From Anthostomella pinea (lineage: Eukaryota > Ascomycota > Sordariomycetes > Xylariales > Xylariaceae), in the NCBI GenBank assembly GCA_963556695.1, contig CAUWAG010000004.1:744001-808000 (forward strand): a DNA stretch of 64,000 nucleotides. The letters are read 5' to 3'. The notes beneath the pieces are model-generated. The model had not been told where the DNA came from and searched no databases. It saw only the letters and a list, made by a program, of their open reading frames with translations. This document shows positions 33,705-43,460 of this stretch, one piece after another. The translations under genes and the position numbers were made by a program. Each line of letters starts with the position of its first letter. The stretch's first letter is position 1.

Positions 33705-35857
33705 ATGGCACTCCCGTCAGAACTGGGCGCAGCATGGCCCGCAGCATGGCCCGCAGCATGGCCCGCAGCATGGCCCGCATCTGATAGCCTTCTAGCTGGA
33801 ACGCCGGATGAGTTTTATGACAGCAGCTCGGTCGCGACCTGCTCGGATATGGAAGAGCTTGCTGATGATGGCTTGGACGCGTCCGCGTATGCAGCCGCCT
33901 ATCAACATTTCAACGGATCTGATGAGTCTGGCCGTTTGTCGGTGGATCACTCAACCAAAGTGGAGGAGGGGCCATCTATCAACGACGAGAATAATGGAGG
34001 CTTCCATGCATCCACCAATTCGGAGCTGAAATCTGAGAGTTCACCGAGTTCTGCTCGCAGCCAGCCTTCAACCGCAGTTTCGCCTCCCCCCGCAGTCATG
34101 TCTTCCTTTGAGGCACGAAGGCTTGCCAATGCTGCACATCACAAAGATTTCTTTTCCGAGATGAACGAACTTGGTGCCAAGATGGGAGTCAACGTCGACA
34201 CCCCAAGGAAACGGGTAGTCAAGCCCAAGAAGATAGCGACCGCCCTGACCGGGTCTTCTCGGAGAAGTCTCCCGAAACAGCAGAACTACAATGGGAAGGT
34301 ATTGAGCGTTAAAGCTCGCGAGAAGCCAGCCCCTACTCCACGGGCCGCTGTCATTGAGGAAGCCAAGAGCCTCAACGCTGCATACACCACTGTGAGTGAG
34401 GAATATTTGCGGTACACTCGCATCCAGTTGCCGAACCAAGGCCAGAGGGAAGGGAACGAGATTTCTCGGATCAAAGCCCACAGGTACATTGACCGCGAAA
34501 ATGGGCTGCGCGAACAGATTTGCTATGTACACTGGAAGCAGGCAGGCTTGAAGAAAGGTTCCGTAAACTTGGTGCCTCGATTGAAACCAAGCTGGGAGCC
34601 GGCCGCCAACATACCGCAAGAAAAGATTCAGCAGTACTTCGAGGGGCAGCCGGTCGACGCCACGGATGTCGCCATCCCACCCAAAGAAAACCTATACGCG
34701 GAGAATAAGAAAGCCAAGGTCCGCAGTATACTAAAACACAAAGACTATGTACATGCGGATGGCACACACACACGAGCGATGGTTCTATGTTTGTTGGAAA
34801 CAAAAGCGTGCCGCGCCCTATGAGCCAGCGAAACCCCAGTCAAAGCCGTCTTGGGAGCCAGCGAAATTCGTGCCGGCAGATATGATCCAAGCTTAACATG
34901 ACCAGGAGAAGGTGGCGCCAAGCGTCCAGAGCGGCGGGGAAAGCAGAGGCGAAGATGCCACAGGATCTTCACTTGAGATGCGGATCATATTGAGCGCCCG
35001 CAACACCCAGTGAAGTGCCTCCGCACCGAGAATCTCCTGGGTGTCCCAACGACAAGGAAACAGAAATGTCTGACGGTACCTCCGTACTGCAATATAAAGT
35101 AAGTTGGACCAAAGACCGAGCGACTGGCCAGCGTCCAAAACCAAGTTGGGAAACTGGAACGGATTTTGCCTCCGTGCTCCTGGAACGATACCTCGCGAGG
35201 AAAGCGGCTGGCGTCCCGAAATTCAAGAAGGGGTTTTCGATCATGAGGGGCAAGACAACGGTCCTGGAGGGTGGTGGAACGGAGCGGCTATTCAGGTTCT
35301 CGTCCCCCCAGCAGAAGGAGAGGAAACCAACTTGGGTCCGGGAACAAGATCTACCTCGCGAAGCGGTACAGAGGTTTCTTTCCAAACAGCCCGTGATCGG
35401 CGACATAATGCCGAGCAAAGAAACCGCCAGCGGAAATAGCCCTTGGAATCACTCCCATAAACGACAGGCCCTTGCCGATGAGCCTACCGCAGGTTCAATG
35501 CTTCCTCCACGTAAGCTTCAGCGCGCTGAAGAGACCGTCAAAGCTCCGAGCCCTGACCTGGAAGCGGAGGTTCGACGACTCAGAAGCGAGTTACAAGCTC
35601 GTGATGTGCAGATGCAGAAGCTCCTCGGTCAAAGTCAGCTGGTTCCGGATACGACGATGGGCCTAACATCTGGTTCCGCATTCCACCCGGAAAACGTTTC
35701 CGAGGAACAACCCACTTCCAACTCTGTCTTCGCGGCGCCCTCAGCTCTGCTACACGACGCAAACTATGACCGCAGCTCGGTGGCACGAGGGCAGGATATG
35801 CCAACAGATCTGGGAGCCCACTTCTACCATGCCGCTCGCAAAGCTGCCGACATTTAG
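33705..35857 (+). pseudogene. Multi-module chromodomain-like gene, disrupted
   Basis: The start ATG (CAACATGG context) opens a frame with four WPAA repeats (12-bp DNA units, 33730-33779), an acidic Ser-rich part and a basic segment. Four chromodomain-like modules follow. Each has a basic [RK]xI[LM]-type start, a YxVxWK-like strand and a KPSWEP-like turn before a short helix: ICYVHWKQ/LKPSWEPA; FYVCWKQ/SKPSWEPA; QYKVSWTK/PKPSWETG; LFRFSSPQ/RKPTWVRE. The end has a likely coiled coil (LEAEVRRLRSELQARD). The frame changes at a (CA)n run at 34762-34773 (explained by loss of one CA), meets TAA at 34894-34896 in module two, and changes again near 35,000. An intron hiding all three is possible but would delete module two. 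Chromodomains bind methylated histones, but key aromatic cage residues cannot be confirmed here. Function unknown. Confidence 0.6.
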
Positions 35858-36165
35858 TTGTACGACCTGTTCGTAGGGTTCGCAATATACACAGTGACCA
35901 ATAATGCTTCATCGAACCATGATCTGTCAGACGGTTGCTAGTCGATGTCCGCCTGAAGAGTCGCGTCAGGCGGTCGTATACCTAACGGTTATGCTGATGA
36001 GCTGGGGTTTCCCATCGCAGGCTTCTTCCTGCCAATGCACCTTGAAGCACCATTTGATCACCGGTGAACGAAGTTTTGTGTTCGACCTACTCGTTCGCTA
36101 AAGGCTATCGATCTAGTTCCGATTGACGGCCACATGATTTCCGTTCTGGTCTTCAACTCTGTTTA
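35858..36165. other. Convergent spacer
   Basis: About 300 bp between two 3' ends. Nothing recognisable; no clear remains of the missing C-terminus of the neighbouring regulator gene. Confidence 0.4.
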
Positions 36166-37098
36166 TTACATTTCCGACGTCGACACCGGTCCTAGTCTGG
36201 GAAGTCTGGGAGGAGTGTGAGTACCGCCGCTAAATTTCAGGAGAAGACTGCAAATCAGCTTCTCGAGGAAGCCATCCAGACCGAGCGTCTGGTATCCGCC
36301 GTTGAGCTGCACCATCTTGACAGCACCCGCTAGATGGTTCCTCGCCATAGCAGCATCATAAACCGTCAGCTTCAGTAGTTAGTATTCAGCTAATCACCTT
36401 GAATAAAATCCGACCATACCTCGTCATATGCCAACATCACGCTCTTTGCTATCGTGGCATCGTCAAAGGAGCTTCTGGTGGAGAGGGACTCCATCAACGA
36501 CCGCACACAATCGAGCTTGTACTGTGCAGAGAGCTCTGTAAACCGCTGTTGCTGCTGCTGCTGATATTTTCCGGACAAGTGCCGGGATGCGGTCAGAAAG
36601 AGGGAGTTCAAAAGCCCTGGATCTGTCAACGCGAGTGGCACCCACGCTCGAACCATCCGCTCAACGTAATAGGTCTCGGGCTCGTTGCAGCGCATCAGGG
36701 GCACAACAGCTGTCACATCTGGATGCGAATCAGTATGTCCGACAGCTTTTACGCAAACCAATTCAGTTCAGATTCAACATACAGTAATCCAGGAGGAAGT
36801 GCTCCACGGGCTTGAAGGGACGGACGAAGCTCGTGAAGGGGTCTTTCCGGCCAGAAGCCAGCTGTCTCGGCATTCTAGAGGCCACTACTTCGCCGGATCC
36901 AGAATCATTACTGCCTGATAGCTGGCTGCCCTCTGCAGCCCGGGTCTTGGAAGCCTGGTATTCGATGGTCCGGCAGCGCCGGGCCTCTGCGTGGGCCGCT
37001 CGCGCAGCATTCGAGTGGACCACACGTTTCTGCCGCCTCCTCGTGCTGGTGTCACCCGGGAACGACTGGTGGACGAATTGCAGTCCATTCAACCACAT
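36166..37098 (-). CDS. Fungal regulator-like protein (Fungal_trans_2 type), shortened
   Basis: Three exons, 37098-36783, 36718-36420 and 36369-36166, with introns of 64 and 50 nt; the second has a textbook TACTAAC branch site. The product is 272 aa. It opens LQFVHQSFPGD and has NAARAAHAEARR, the N-terminal pattern of a large ascomycete family annotated as transcription-factor domain proteins without a zinc cluster. Family marks follow: VERMVRAWVPLALTDPGLLN, LFLTASRHLS and the LAGAVKMVQLNGGYQTLGLD segment. Relatives usually go on for another 150-200 residues. Here the frame ends soon after GLDGFLEKLI in unrelated sequence (PPRLPRLGPVSTSEM). It is probably a 3'-truncated or decaying gene. Confidence 0.6.
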
Positions 37099-37774
37099 GA
37101 CCAGTGTCCGATTGGGCTCCCGTCAGCAAATCCGCTGGCTGTTTCGAGAAGAGGATCAGTAATGGCTAACAGCGCGGCGTAGATGGTGAGTTTTCCAAGG
37201 CTTGCATTATCTGTATCTGGACATGGCAAAGTTGGGGACTGGCCATTACAGCGTCCACGGTGTGATACACGTCAAGGTCCCCCCCTTTTTGATTTGCGAT
37301 CTTTCGACTCCGGGGCTATGGAATGTTATGTCCGTGGTCTACCCTACATGGAGATAGCGACTCAATACCCAGGTGGAGCTTGCCAAGCTTTGCATTGCCC
37401 GAAAGAGGTCAAGGGGCTGGAGATGTATATCGGCTTATATAAGCCAAATGATCACAACACTCAACTTCTAAGGAACGACTGCGAAACTGGGTCAACGGCA
37501 ATCAGAGCCTTGACAAGTATCTGACCTTGCGTAGATAATGACTCGTACGCAGGTAGAACTTGCCAAGCTTTACATTGCCTAAATGAGGTCAAGCGGTTGG
37601 CGATGTATATCGGCTTGCATAAGCCGATATAGTTGCTACACGTCCAGCAATACTGTGATGCGTGATGTCTCGTTTACAAAGAGGTATAAGTAGGATTTCC
37701 TGTCTCGAAGTTTACGAAGTCCGAGGTCTTTTCAAGTCATCCGTCTCTTTGCTACTGCCACAGCGCCGCAAGTC
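37099..37774. other. Divergent upstream region
   Basis: Shared 5' region of the shortened regulator (minus) and the SDR gene (plus). It contains the duplicated hairpin segment listed below and a TATAAGTA sequence near 37,684, about 90 bp before the SDR start, which could act as a TATA element. Confidence 0.45.
37357..37630. repeat. Duplicated ~89-bp segment with hairpins
   Basis: Two direct copies set 180 bp apart (about 37357-37445 and 37538-37630). Both share CTTGCCAAGCTT, a GAGGTCAAG stretch and GATGTATATCGGCTT. Each copy ends in a palindrome: GGCTTATATAAGCC (14 bp, perfect) in the first and a 10-bp stem ATATCGGCTT/AAGCCGATAT with a GCAT loop in the second. It lies just upstream of the SDR gene. 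Confidence 0.8.
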
Positions 37775-38874
37775 ATGGCCGGAACCGTCCTCATCACAGG
37801 TGCCAACGGCACTCTAGCTCTCGAAGTTGTCCGAACTCTTCTTACATCACATCCCCAGTACACAGTCGTAGCAGCAGTGCGGAACACCTCGCCGGAAAAG
37901 GATCTCAACACCGCCAAACTCATGCAGATCATCGAGCAGCCTCCCGGAGCCAAAGTCGAAGTCAAGCAGCTTGACCTCGGGAAGCTGTCCGAAGTCCGTA
38001 GGTTCGCGGACGACATTTCGAGGCAAATCGACCTGGGAAACCTTCCCCGTATCTCGGCGATCCTGTGCAACGCGGCTACATTGTCACTCGAAGCCGGTCA
38101 GAAATACACGTCGGACGGCTTGGAAGCGACATTCCAAGTCTGCCATCTCTCGCACTACCTGCTGGTCCTCAAGCTTCTGGGAAGCATGGACATGGCATAC
38201 GGGCGCGTCATCATGCTCGGCTCCATAACGCATTTCCCCGAGAAGACCAACCCACTTTCGGCCTACAGACCGGAATTCCCCAGCGAGATCGAGCGACTGG
38301 TGAGGCCGCCGTCCGAGTCCAGCCCCGGCGACGCACATGATAGGGGGGTACCAGCGCTACGGGACGGCCAAGCTGGCGAACGTGACGTTCATGCACGATC
38401 TCAACAGGAGACTTGAAGCAGTGCGTCTACCCCTGCCTCTCCCACCTCTCCCACCTCTCCCAAAAAGCGAAAAAGAACCCTGCTTGTTGATATCACGAAC
38501 GTAACAAACAGGACCCCAAGCTCCCCAACCTAACCGTCTTGGCCGTGGACCCGGGAGGCCTAGCCGCGTCCAGATCCCAGGTCCACATGAAGAAGCCGGT
38601 CCAGCGGATGATGGCGACGATCAACTTCCTGATGCCCGTTCTGAAGCACGTCACCACCATGTTCCGCCCCACGGCCGACGCGGCACGCGATGTCGTCGCC
38701 GTCAGCGTGGCGCCCGAGTTCCGGAGCAGGCGGGGCTACTACGTCGGGCAGAGGGCGGATGTCGATGCTGAGATCAGTCGAGATGCGGGGGCGCAGGACC
38801 GGCTCTGGCGGGCTTGCTGGGGGTGGTCTGGTCTCGAGCCGGAGGAGACTATGCTTGCTAATGCTGCGGCGTGA
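37775..38874 (+). pseudogene. Short-chain dehydrogenase/reductase, frameshifted
   Basis: NAD(P)-dependent SDR of the retinol-dehydrogenase-like fungal group; substrate unknown. The cofactor motif is TGANGTLA near the N-terminus, followed by AILCNAATLS (NNAG-like) and GRVIMLGSITH. The catalytic block YGTAKLANVTFMHDLNRRL is in another frame from the N-terminal part. The shift falls in a run of six G at 38343-38348: with five G the reading is continuous (HDRGYQRYGTAK). A 91-nt intron (38421-38511) follows, and the second exon, beginning DPKLPNLTVLAVDPGG, runs to the TGA at 38872-38874. With one G removed the product would be about 335 aa, the normal size. The lesion may be a real insertion or a homopolymer sequencing error. 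Confidence 0.75.
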
Positions 38875-39265
38875 AGGGTGGAGGGGACATGTATCAGATT
38901 TCGATAGATGGCCGGCGGACGAGTAGGGAATCCTGTCCTGATAAAGGCCTTGGTGAGGGTATTGTATAGTTTCGGCTTGGAGAACCAGCACAGTTGCGTG
39001 AACAAGAATGAATCTTGGTACAATCGAAGATTCGAAGTCATCATTGCTGCCTTCAATGTTGACGGATCATGCAGGTACAGACGAGATATGTTTTACTTGC
39101 AGAGGAAGATGATAGCACGTGATAAGGTAAGGCGTCAGCAATGTATAATTCTCTCTGCAAGCTGCTACCTACTCCTGTGCTGCTGCTGTAGGGTATCTCA
39201 CTCCTACATCAAAATCAAGAACGCCCTCTAGCAAGACTTCTCTTCTCAACTAAGCTCGAGGAGCC
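38875..39265. other. Convergent spacer
   Basis: About 390 bp between the 3' ends of the SDR gene and the SSP411-family gene. Nothing recognisable. Confidence 0.45.
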
Positions 39266-41632
39266 TCAATCGGAGAACAATCCTTCCACGTCTTTCGCCT
39301 CCAGCAGTCTACACACACCGCCCTCGCAGAGCTGCACCATCTGCCTACTCGCATCCAGATCCTTCAGCAGCTCATTTCGCCCTCGTAGCCATTCACTGCT
39401 CGCTCCGCCACCAACCTGCAGGACCGTGCAATTCGGCCTCACAGTCTCCCTAGCCTTCTTCAATGCTGCCTCTGCCGCATCGCCTTCACCTACGACCATC
39501 AACCCCTTGACACCCGTCTTCGACGCGATAACACTAGTCATCATACCTGAGAACAAGCCAGGTTCTTGTCCGATCTCTGCCGCAAAAGCACCAACTGTCT
39601 GCTTAGCCATCTTCTCGTAGGTCTCGTCGTTCAGCAAGGAGCCCAGCCGGAAGAGGTTCTGTGCGCTCACGCCATTGGTGCTGGGTTCGGCGTTGTCCAT
39701 CGCGTCTTTCGTGCGGACGAGTATGTCGGGCTGGTTTGCCGGGGTGGAGTAAAAGCCGTAATTCTTCTCGTCCCAGAAAAGCTTCTTCTGCTTTTGCTGC
39801 AGCACGTCTGCGAACTGCAGGTGCTCATCGTTGAAGGTAGCTTCGTACAAGTCGAGGAGGCCGGAGATGAGAAAAGCGTGGTCGTCTGCAAAACCCTGCG
39901 TCTCGCCTGGGCCTTCACGGTAGACTCGCCGTAGGGTGTTGGTCTTGGGATCGAAGAGGTTGTCGCGGATGCACTTTACTGCCTTCTCCGCGCCAGCGAG
40001 ATACGATGACGACTGGTGGGGTGCGCTGGACAACAATGCCGCGCTTGTGCGTGCGAGTCCGCCGATGGCGAGTCCGTTCCACGCTGTGACGATCTTATCA
40101 TCCAGCGACGGTCGGGGCCGTTCTTTGTCGCGGTATGCGAGCAGCTTTTGCCGTCCGGAGGAGATGAGGCGTTTGACTTCCTCGTCGCTCATGCCGAGCT
40201 CCTTCGCAAGGTCTGGGGTGTCGTACATTACGCAGAGAGTGTTCTTGCCGACTAACTCGCCCTGATGGTCGAATCGCCGGTCCACGTTGCCATTCGGCTG
40301 TACGTTCCAGTACTTGGCGCATACGTCGACTTCTTGCTCAGTAAGTACTTGCTTGAACTCGTCGAGCGTGAAGACGTAGAAAGAGCCTTCACGCTTGTGG
40401 TGATCTATGGCTGTTGGCATCGAGTCGGCGTCCTCGGAAGCGTTGATGCCACCTAGACTGGACTGCATGGGCTCGGTGGTCATATACGTCGCCACGTCGT
40501 GCACAGTCTCCAGTAACAGATCAGACTTCGTGAGCAGGTAGGCATCTAGGTACAGTGGGAGCAGCTGCGCATTGTCGTATAGCATCTTCTCGAAGTGTGG
40601 TAAGCTCCAGTCTCTCGTGACGGAGTATCGCGCGAAGCCGTGTCCAATCTGGTCCTTGATGCCACCCTTGGCCATGCACTCCAGGGTCTTGACTGCCATA
40701 TGCCGCGCGTGCTCTATCTCCGTGTCGCCAACTACATCCCGGGCTAGCTGCGTGTGACTTCCGAGCCGCAGGAGCGTCCTGAGATGCACGGGTGTCGGAA
40801 ATTTCGGCGCACCACCAAACCCGCCATACTTGTCGTCAAACCTGTTCTTGTAATGCTGATACGCCTCGTCCAGCAGATCAAGCTCCAGTCCGTCCTCACC
40901 ATCTGGTTTTTCACCGAGCGTGTCCTCCTGCGCGAACTCCTTGAGCTGCGCCGCGATCTGTCTGGCGTTCTCTCTGAGCTTATCTTCCTGCTCCTTCCAT
41001 AGCGTTGAGACCTTGAGCAGTATCTGCTCGAAGTTTGCGCCACCCGTCTCAGCCCTCTCGCTTTTCGGCCCAGGCCAGTACGTGCCACCGAAGATGGGCT
41101 CGAGGTCTGGAGTGACGAAGACATTAAGCGGCCAGCCTCCACCACCCGAAGTAGCCTGTAGGAAGTCCATGTACTGGCGGTCTATGTCTGGCCGCTCTTC
41201 CCGATCAATCTTGATGGGTACAAAGTGGTCGTTGAGCAGTTGCGCTATGCGTGGGTCGTCGAACGACTCGTGGGCCATAACGTGGCACCAGTGGCACGCA
41301 GAGTATCCTATGCTCACAAAGAGTAGGCGGTTTGTGTCTTTGGCGAGCTGTAGCGTTTCGGGCGTCCAAAGCTGCCATGCCGTAGGGTTGTCCATGTGCG
41401 AACGGACGTATGGGCTCTTCGACTCGCCGCAGCGATTCGCGAGGGATACATGCCGGTCAGCCATGGTAGCAGCGTTAGAAGCTTGCAGTAGTGGCCGTGA
41501 AACCGGTATAGCAGCTCTTCTCGGACACGCGAGAAGACCTCTCTGCGCCTGGGCAGGCAGTTGGAAGCTCTTCGGTGCCAGGGGTCTGGAGGAGATCAAA
41601 GCTCGCCGAGCAGATACTGAGAAGCGCCGCAT
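39266..41632 (-). CDS. SSP411/YyaL family thioredoxin-like protein
   Basis: Homologue of human SPATA20 and bacterial YyaL: an N-terminal thioredoxin-like domain (DUF255) joined to an (alpha/alpha)6-barrel resembling sugar epimerases. The reaction is not known. Single exon, 788 aa, no lesion. The CHWC redox motif is at about 113-116 in SACHWCHVMAHESFDD, followed by KIDREERPDIDRQYM, GGGGWPLNVFVTPD and GGTYWPGP. Later come HFEKMLYDNAQLLPLYLDAY, ASEDADS and IVTAWNGLAIGGLA. The first 55 residues are rich in Arg and Ser with no acidic residues, so it is probably imported into mitochondria. A second ATG (MADRHVSL) at the end of this segment could start a cytosolic form. Confidence 0.92.
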   Translation of the reverse strand: MRRFSVSARRALISSRPLAPKSFQLPAQAQRGLLACPRRAAIPVSRPLLQASNAATMADRHVSLANRCGESKSPYVRSHMDNPTAWQLWTPETLQLAKDTNRLLFVSIGYSACHWCHVMAHESFDDPRIAQLLNDHFVPIKIDREERPDIDRQYMDFLQATSGGGGWPLNVFVTPDLEPIFGGTYWPGPKSERAETGGANFEQILLKVSTLWKEQEDKLRENARQIAAQLKEFAQEDTLGEKPDGEDGLELDLLDEAYQHYKNRFDDKYGGFGGAPKFPTPVHLRTLLRLGSHTQLARDVVGDTEIEHARHMAVKTLECMAKGGIKDQIGHGFARYSVTRDWSLPHFEKMLYDNAQLLPLYLDAYLLTKSDLLLETVHDVATYMTTEPMQSSLGGINASEDADSMPTAIDHHKREGSFYVFTLDEFKQVLTEQEVDVCAKYWNVQPNGNVDRRFDHQGELVGKNTLCVMYDTPDLAKELGMSDEEVKRLISSGRQKLLAYRDKERPRPSLDDKIVTAWNGLAIGGLARTSAALLSSAPHQSSSYLAGAEKAVKCIRDNLFDPKTNTLRRVYREGPGETQGFADDHAFLISGLLDLYEATFNDEHLQFADVLQQKQKKLFWDEKNYGFYSTPANQPDILVRTKDAMDNAEPSTNGVSAQNLFRLGSLLNDETYEKMAKQTVGAFAAEIGQEPGLFSGMMTSVIASKTGVKGLMVVGEGDAAEAALKKARETVRPNCTVLQVGGGASSEWLRGRNELLKDLDASRQMVQLCEGGVCRLLEAKDVEGLFSD

Positions 41633-41791
41633 CCACTATTGCAGACCAGGATAAGACGAGAAAGAAGATGTTCAATATTCCTCAACTGTTCGCCAGGCGC
41701 CAGTAAGATTGGAAGATTGTGTTGCCGTTGTCGCAATGTTCAGCGCAGGATAACGTCATAACTATCTCGTGGCCGGGGCCCATCTCCGGAG

Positions 41792-42416
41792 CTAACTCCG
41801 CGCTCTCTCCGGCACGCCCATTCCACCAAGTTCGGTCTTCAGGTTGCCAGGGCTCACCGCACACACGCAGAATCTTCGTCTTTGAGGCTCTTCGACCATT
41901 GCAGGGTCAGCATGCCCAGCGCCGCCTTCGATATGTCGTACGCTGGCAGCGGCTGCGGAACCCCGACGAGGGGTGGAGTAAGTGCGAGGGAGAGTGCCCC
42001 GAGCGTGGACGACATGGTGACGATCTTCTTTCCCTGACCTGCTCGGAGCATTGGGAGGAATGCGTTTGTCACGTCGTGGACCGCTATGATGTTCATAGCC
42101 AGGACTAAGTCAAGATCGGTCATCTTCGAGACGCGTTGTTGATGAGAACGTCCAGGCCGCCGGCGCCGTCGAGAGGCTCGGCGACGGTCTCGGCGGCGGC
42201 GGAGATGCTGTCGCGGGAGCAGACATCGAGATGGACATGCTGGACTCGGTCAACGGAGGATTGCGATGACCTCTTGTAAGGCGGCGTTGGGTGTTGATGA
42301 GCGAGATGTGGCGAATACCTTGGATACTCGGAGGCGGGAAGTGCTGCGAGCTCTCTGGCGAAAGCTAGGCCGAGCCCGAGGCCGCGAAAGCAGCCCGTTA
42401 TCACTTAGGACACCAT
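41792..42416 (-). pseudogene. SDR-family oxidoreductase pseudogene
   Basis: An SDR-like reading on the minus strand with at least three lesions. The start ATG GTG TCC is followed directly by TAA (42405-42407) and then VITGCFRGLGLGLAFAREL, where relatives have Tyr or similar. The NAD-fold part ends GLDVLINNA, then a one-base loss near 42,125-42,130 changes frame to MTDLDLVLAMNIIAVHDV, LPML, VTMSSTLGALS and the active-site block PAYDISKAALGMLT. A second one-base loss at about 41,871 changes frame to FCVCAVSPGNLKTELGG, which runs to TAG at 41792-41794. With all repaired it would be a 208-aa protein, short but near-normal. Three lesions make real decay more likely than sequence error. Confidence 0.75.
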
Positions 42417-42801
42417 GATCTTTGTATATCCGGGGAAGAGAAGGTTACCTATGCAATTGTCCATGTTCCCTCTGCTGTCCGCGCATCTCAGAGCGTCATC
42501 ACACGGTAAATAATGGAGATGGATATGTCATATCGCTAATGTTAGATTCGGACTGCACGAAGAGGTACTCACATGTTATTCCTTCGATTTTGACAAGGCA
42601 TCGATTATCTTGCAGTCCTCGGCGGCAAGGCTATACCATGAAACGAGGCAAGAGGAAAGAAAGTTAGCTAGGCGTTCGAGGCACTCACTGGCACTCGCTC
42701 ACAAAATGTAATACTTATGACATGACTTAGTGAAAAGGGTTAGTTGATTCGTTGACCTGTAGTTATATATTGTGGCAAGAAAGGTTACGTAGGTTAGGTA
42801 C
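42417..42801. other. Intergenic spacer
   Basis: Between two damaged genes. No coding motifs. Confidence 0.4.
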
Positions 42802-43460
42802 TTACAGATCTTCTGTCTCCACCAACAATCGTCTCCAGATCATCATTTCGACTTCATCGCCCTTACACCATTCCGTGAACTGCTCAACATACCTGAAGTT
42901 CAGCCTAGCAGCGAGCGCCTGACTAGCAATATTACGCGTATCAATCTCAAGCTGGAGCACCGACACGGGCGCAACAAGATTCGTCTCTCCCTCTCCCTCA
43001 CCAAGTCCAACCTCAACCTTGAGAGCGCTCTGAACACACAACACCTCAATAAACCCACCCAGAGCCTCCGCGCCGTACCCGTTCCGCTGGAACGGGGTAT
43101 CGATCGTATACCACAAAGTGGCCTTTCCCTTTCCGAGTCGTCGCGAGTCGATCCGGCAGCCTATCGTGCCTATAAATGTGCCACTGCCACTGCCACTGCC
43201 ACTGCCACTACTTTTACTTTTCAGACACACGGCAAGCTCGATTGAGTATCTGTGTCTGAGTTAGCATCGAGCATCGCGTCCCGTACGTTGTCTTCCACTT
43301 CCTCTTCTGTCTTGGGCTCGACGCCGTGGAAGCGGGCTACTTCTGGCCGGCTCTCCATCCGGTGCATGGGGATAATGTCGGACTCTTGCAACTCGCGGAG
43401 GAGGAGGCGGCGGGTCTCGACATGCAGGCTGTACGTGCGGGGTGCTACCAGAGATTCCAT
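42802..43460 (-). pseudogene. GNAT-family acetyltransferase, frameshifted
   Basis: GCN5-related N-acetyltransferases move acetyl from acetyl-CoA to amines. The N-terminal frame (ETRRLLLRELQESDI, then MESRPEVARFHG) is typical of the RimJ/RimL-like branch. The rest (IELAVCLKS, FIGTIGCRID, then FQRNGYGAEALGGFIEVL, which is the Q/RxxGxG/A acetyl-CoA loop, and LEIDTRNIASQALAARLNF) lies in a different frame. The break is near 43,245-43,255 and fits loss of one base; the full length would be 219 aa. A Gly-Ser repeat in the protein comes from a GTGGCA-type DNA repeat at about 43,183-43,208. No GT-AG intron fits the junction. It is either a pseudogene or a sequencing slip. A run of 15 G lies 9 bp upstream of the start. 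Confidence 0.7.

Noticed and set aside
36746..36782. 37-nt intron in the shortened regulator gene
   Set aside because: Below the usual minimum size for fungal introns; the next acceptor (36719) gives a 64-nt intron with correct phase.
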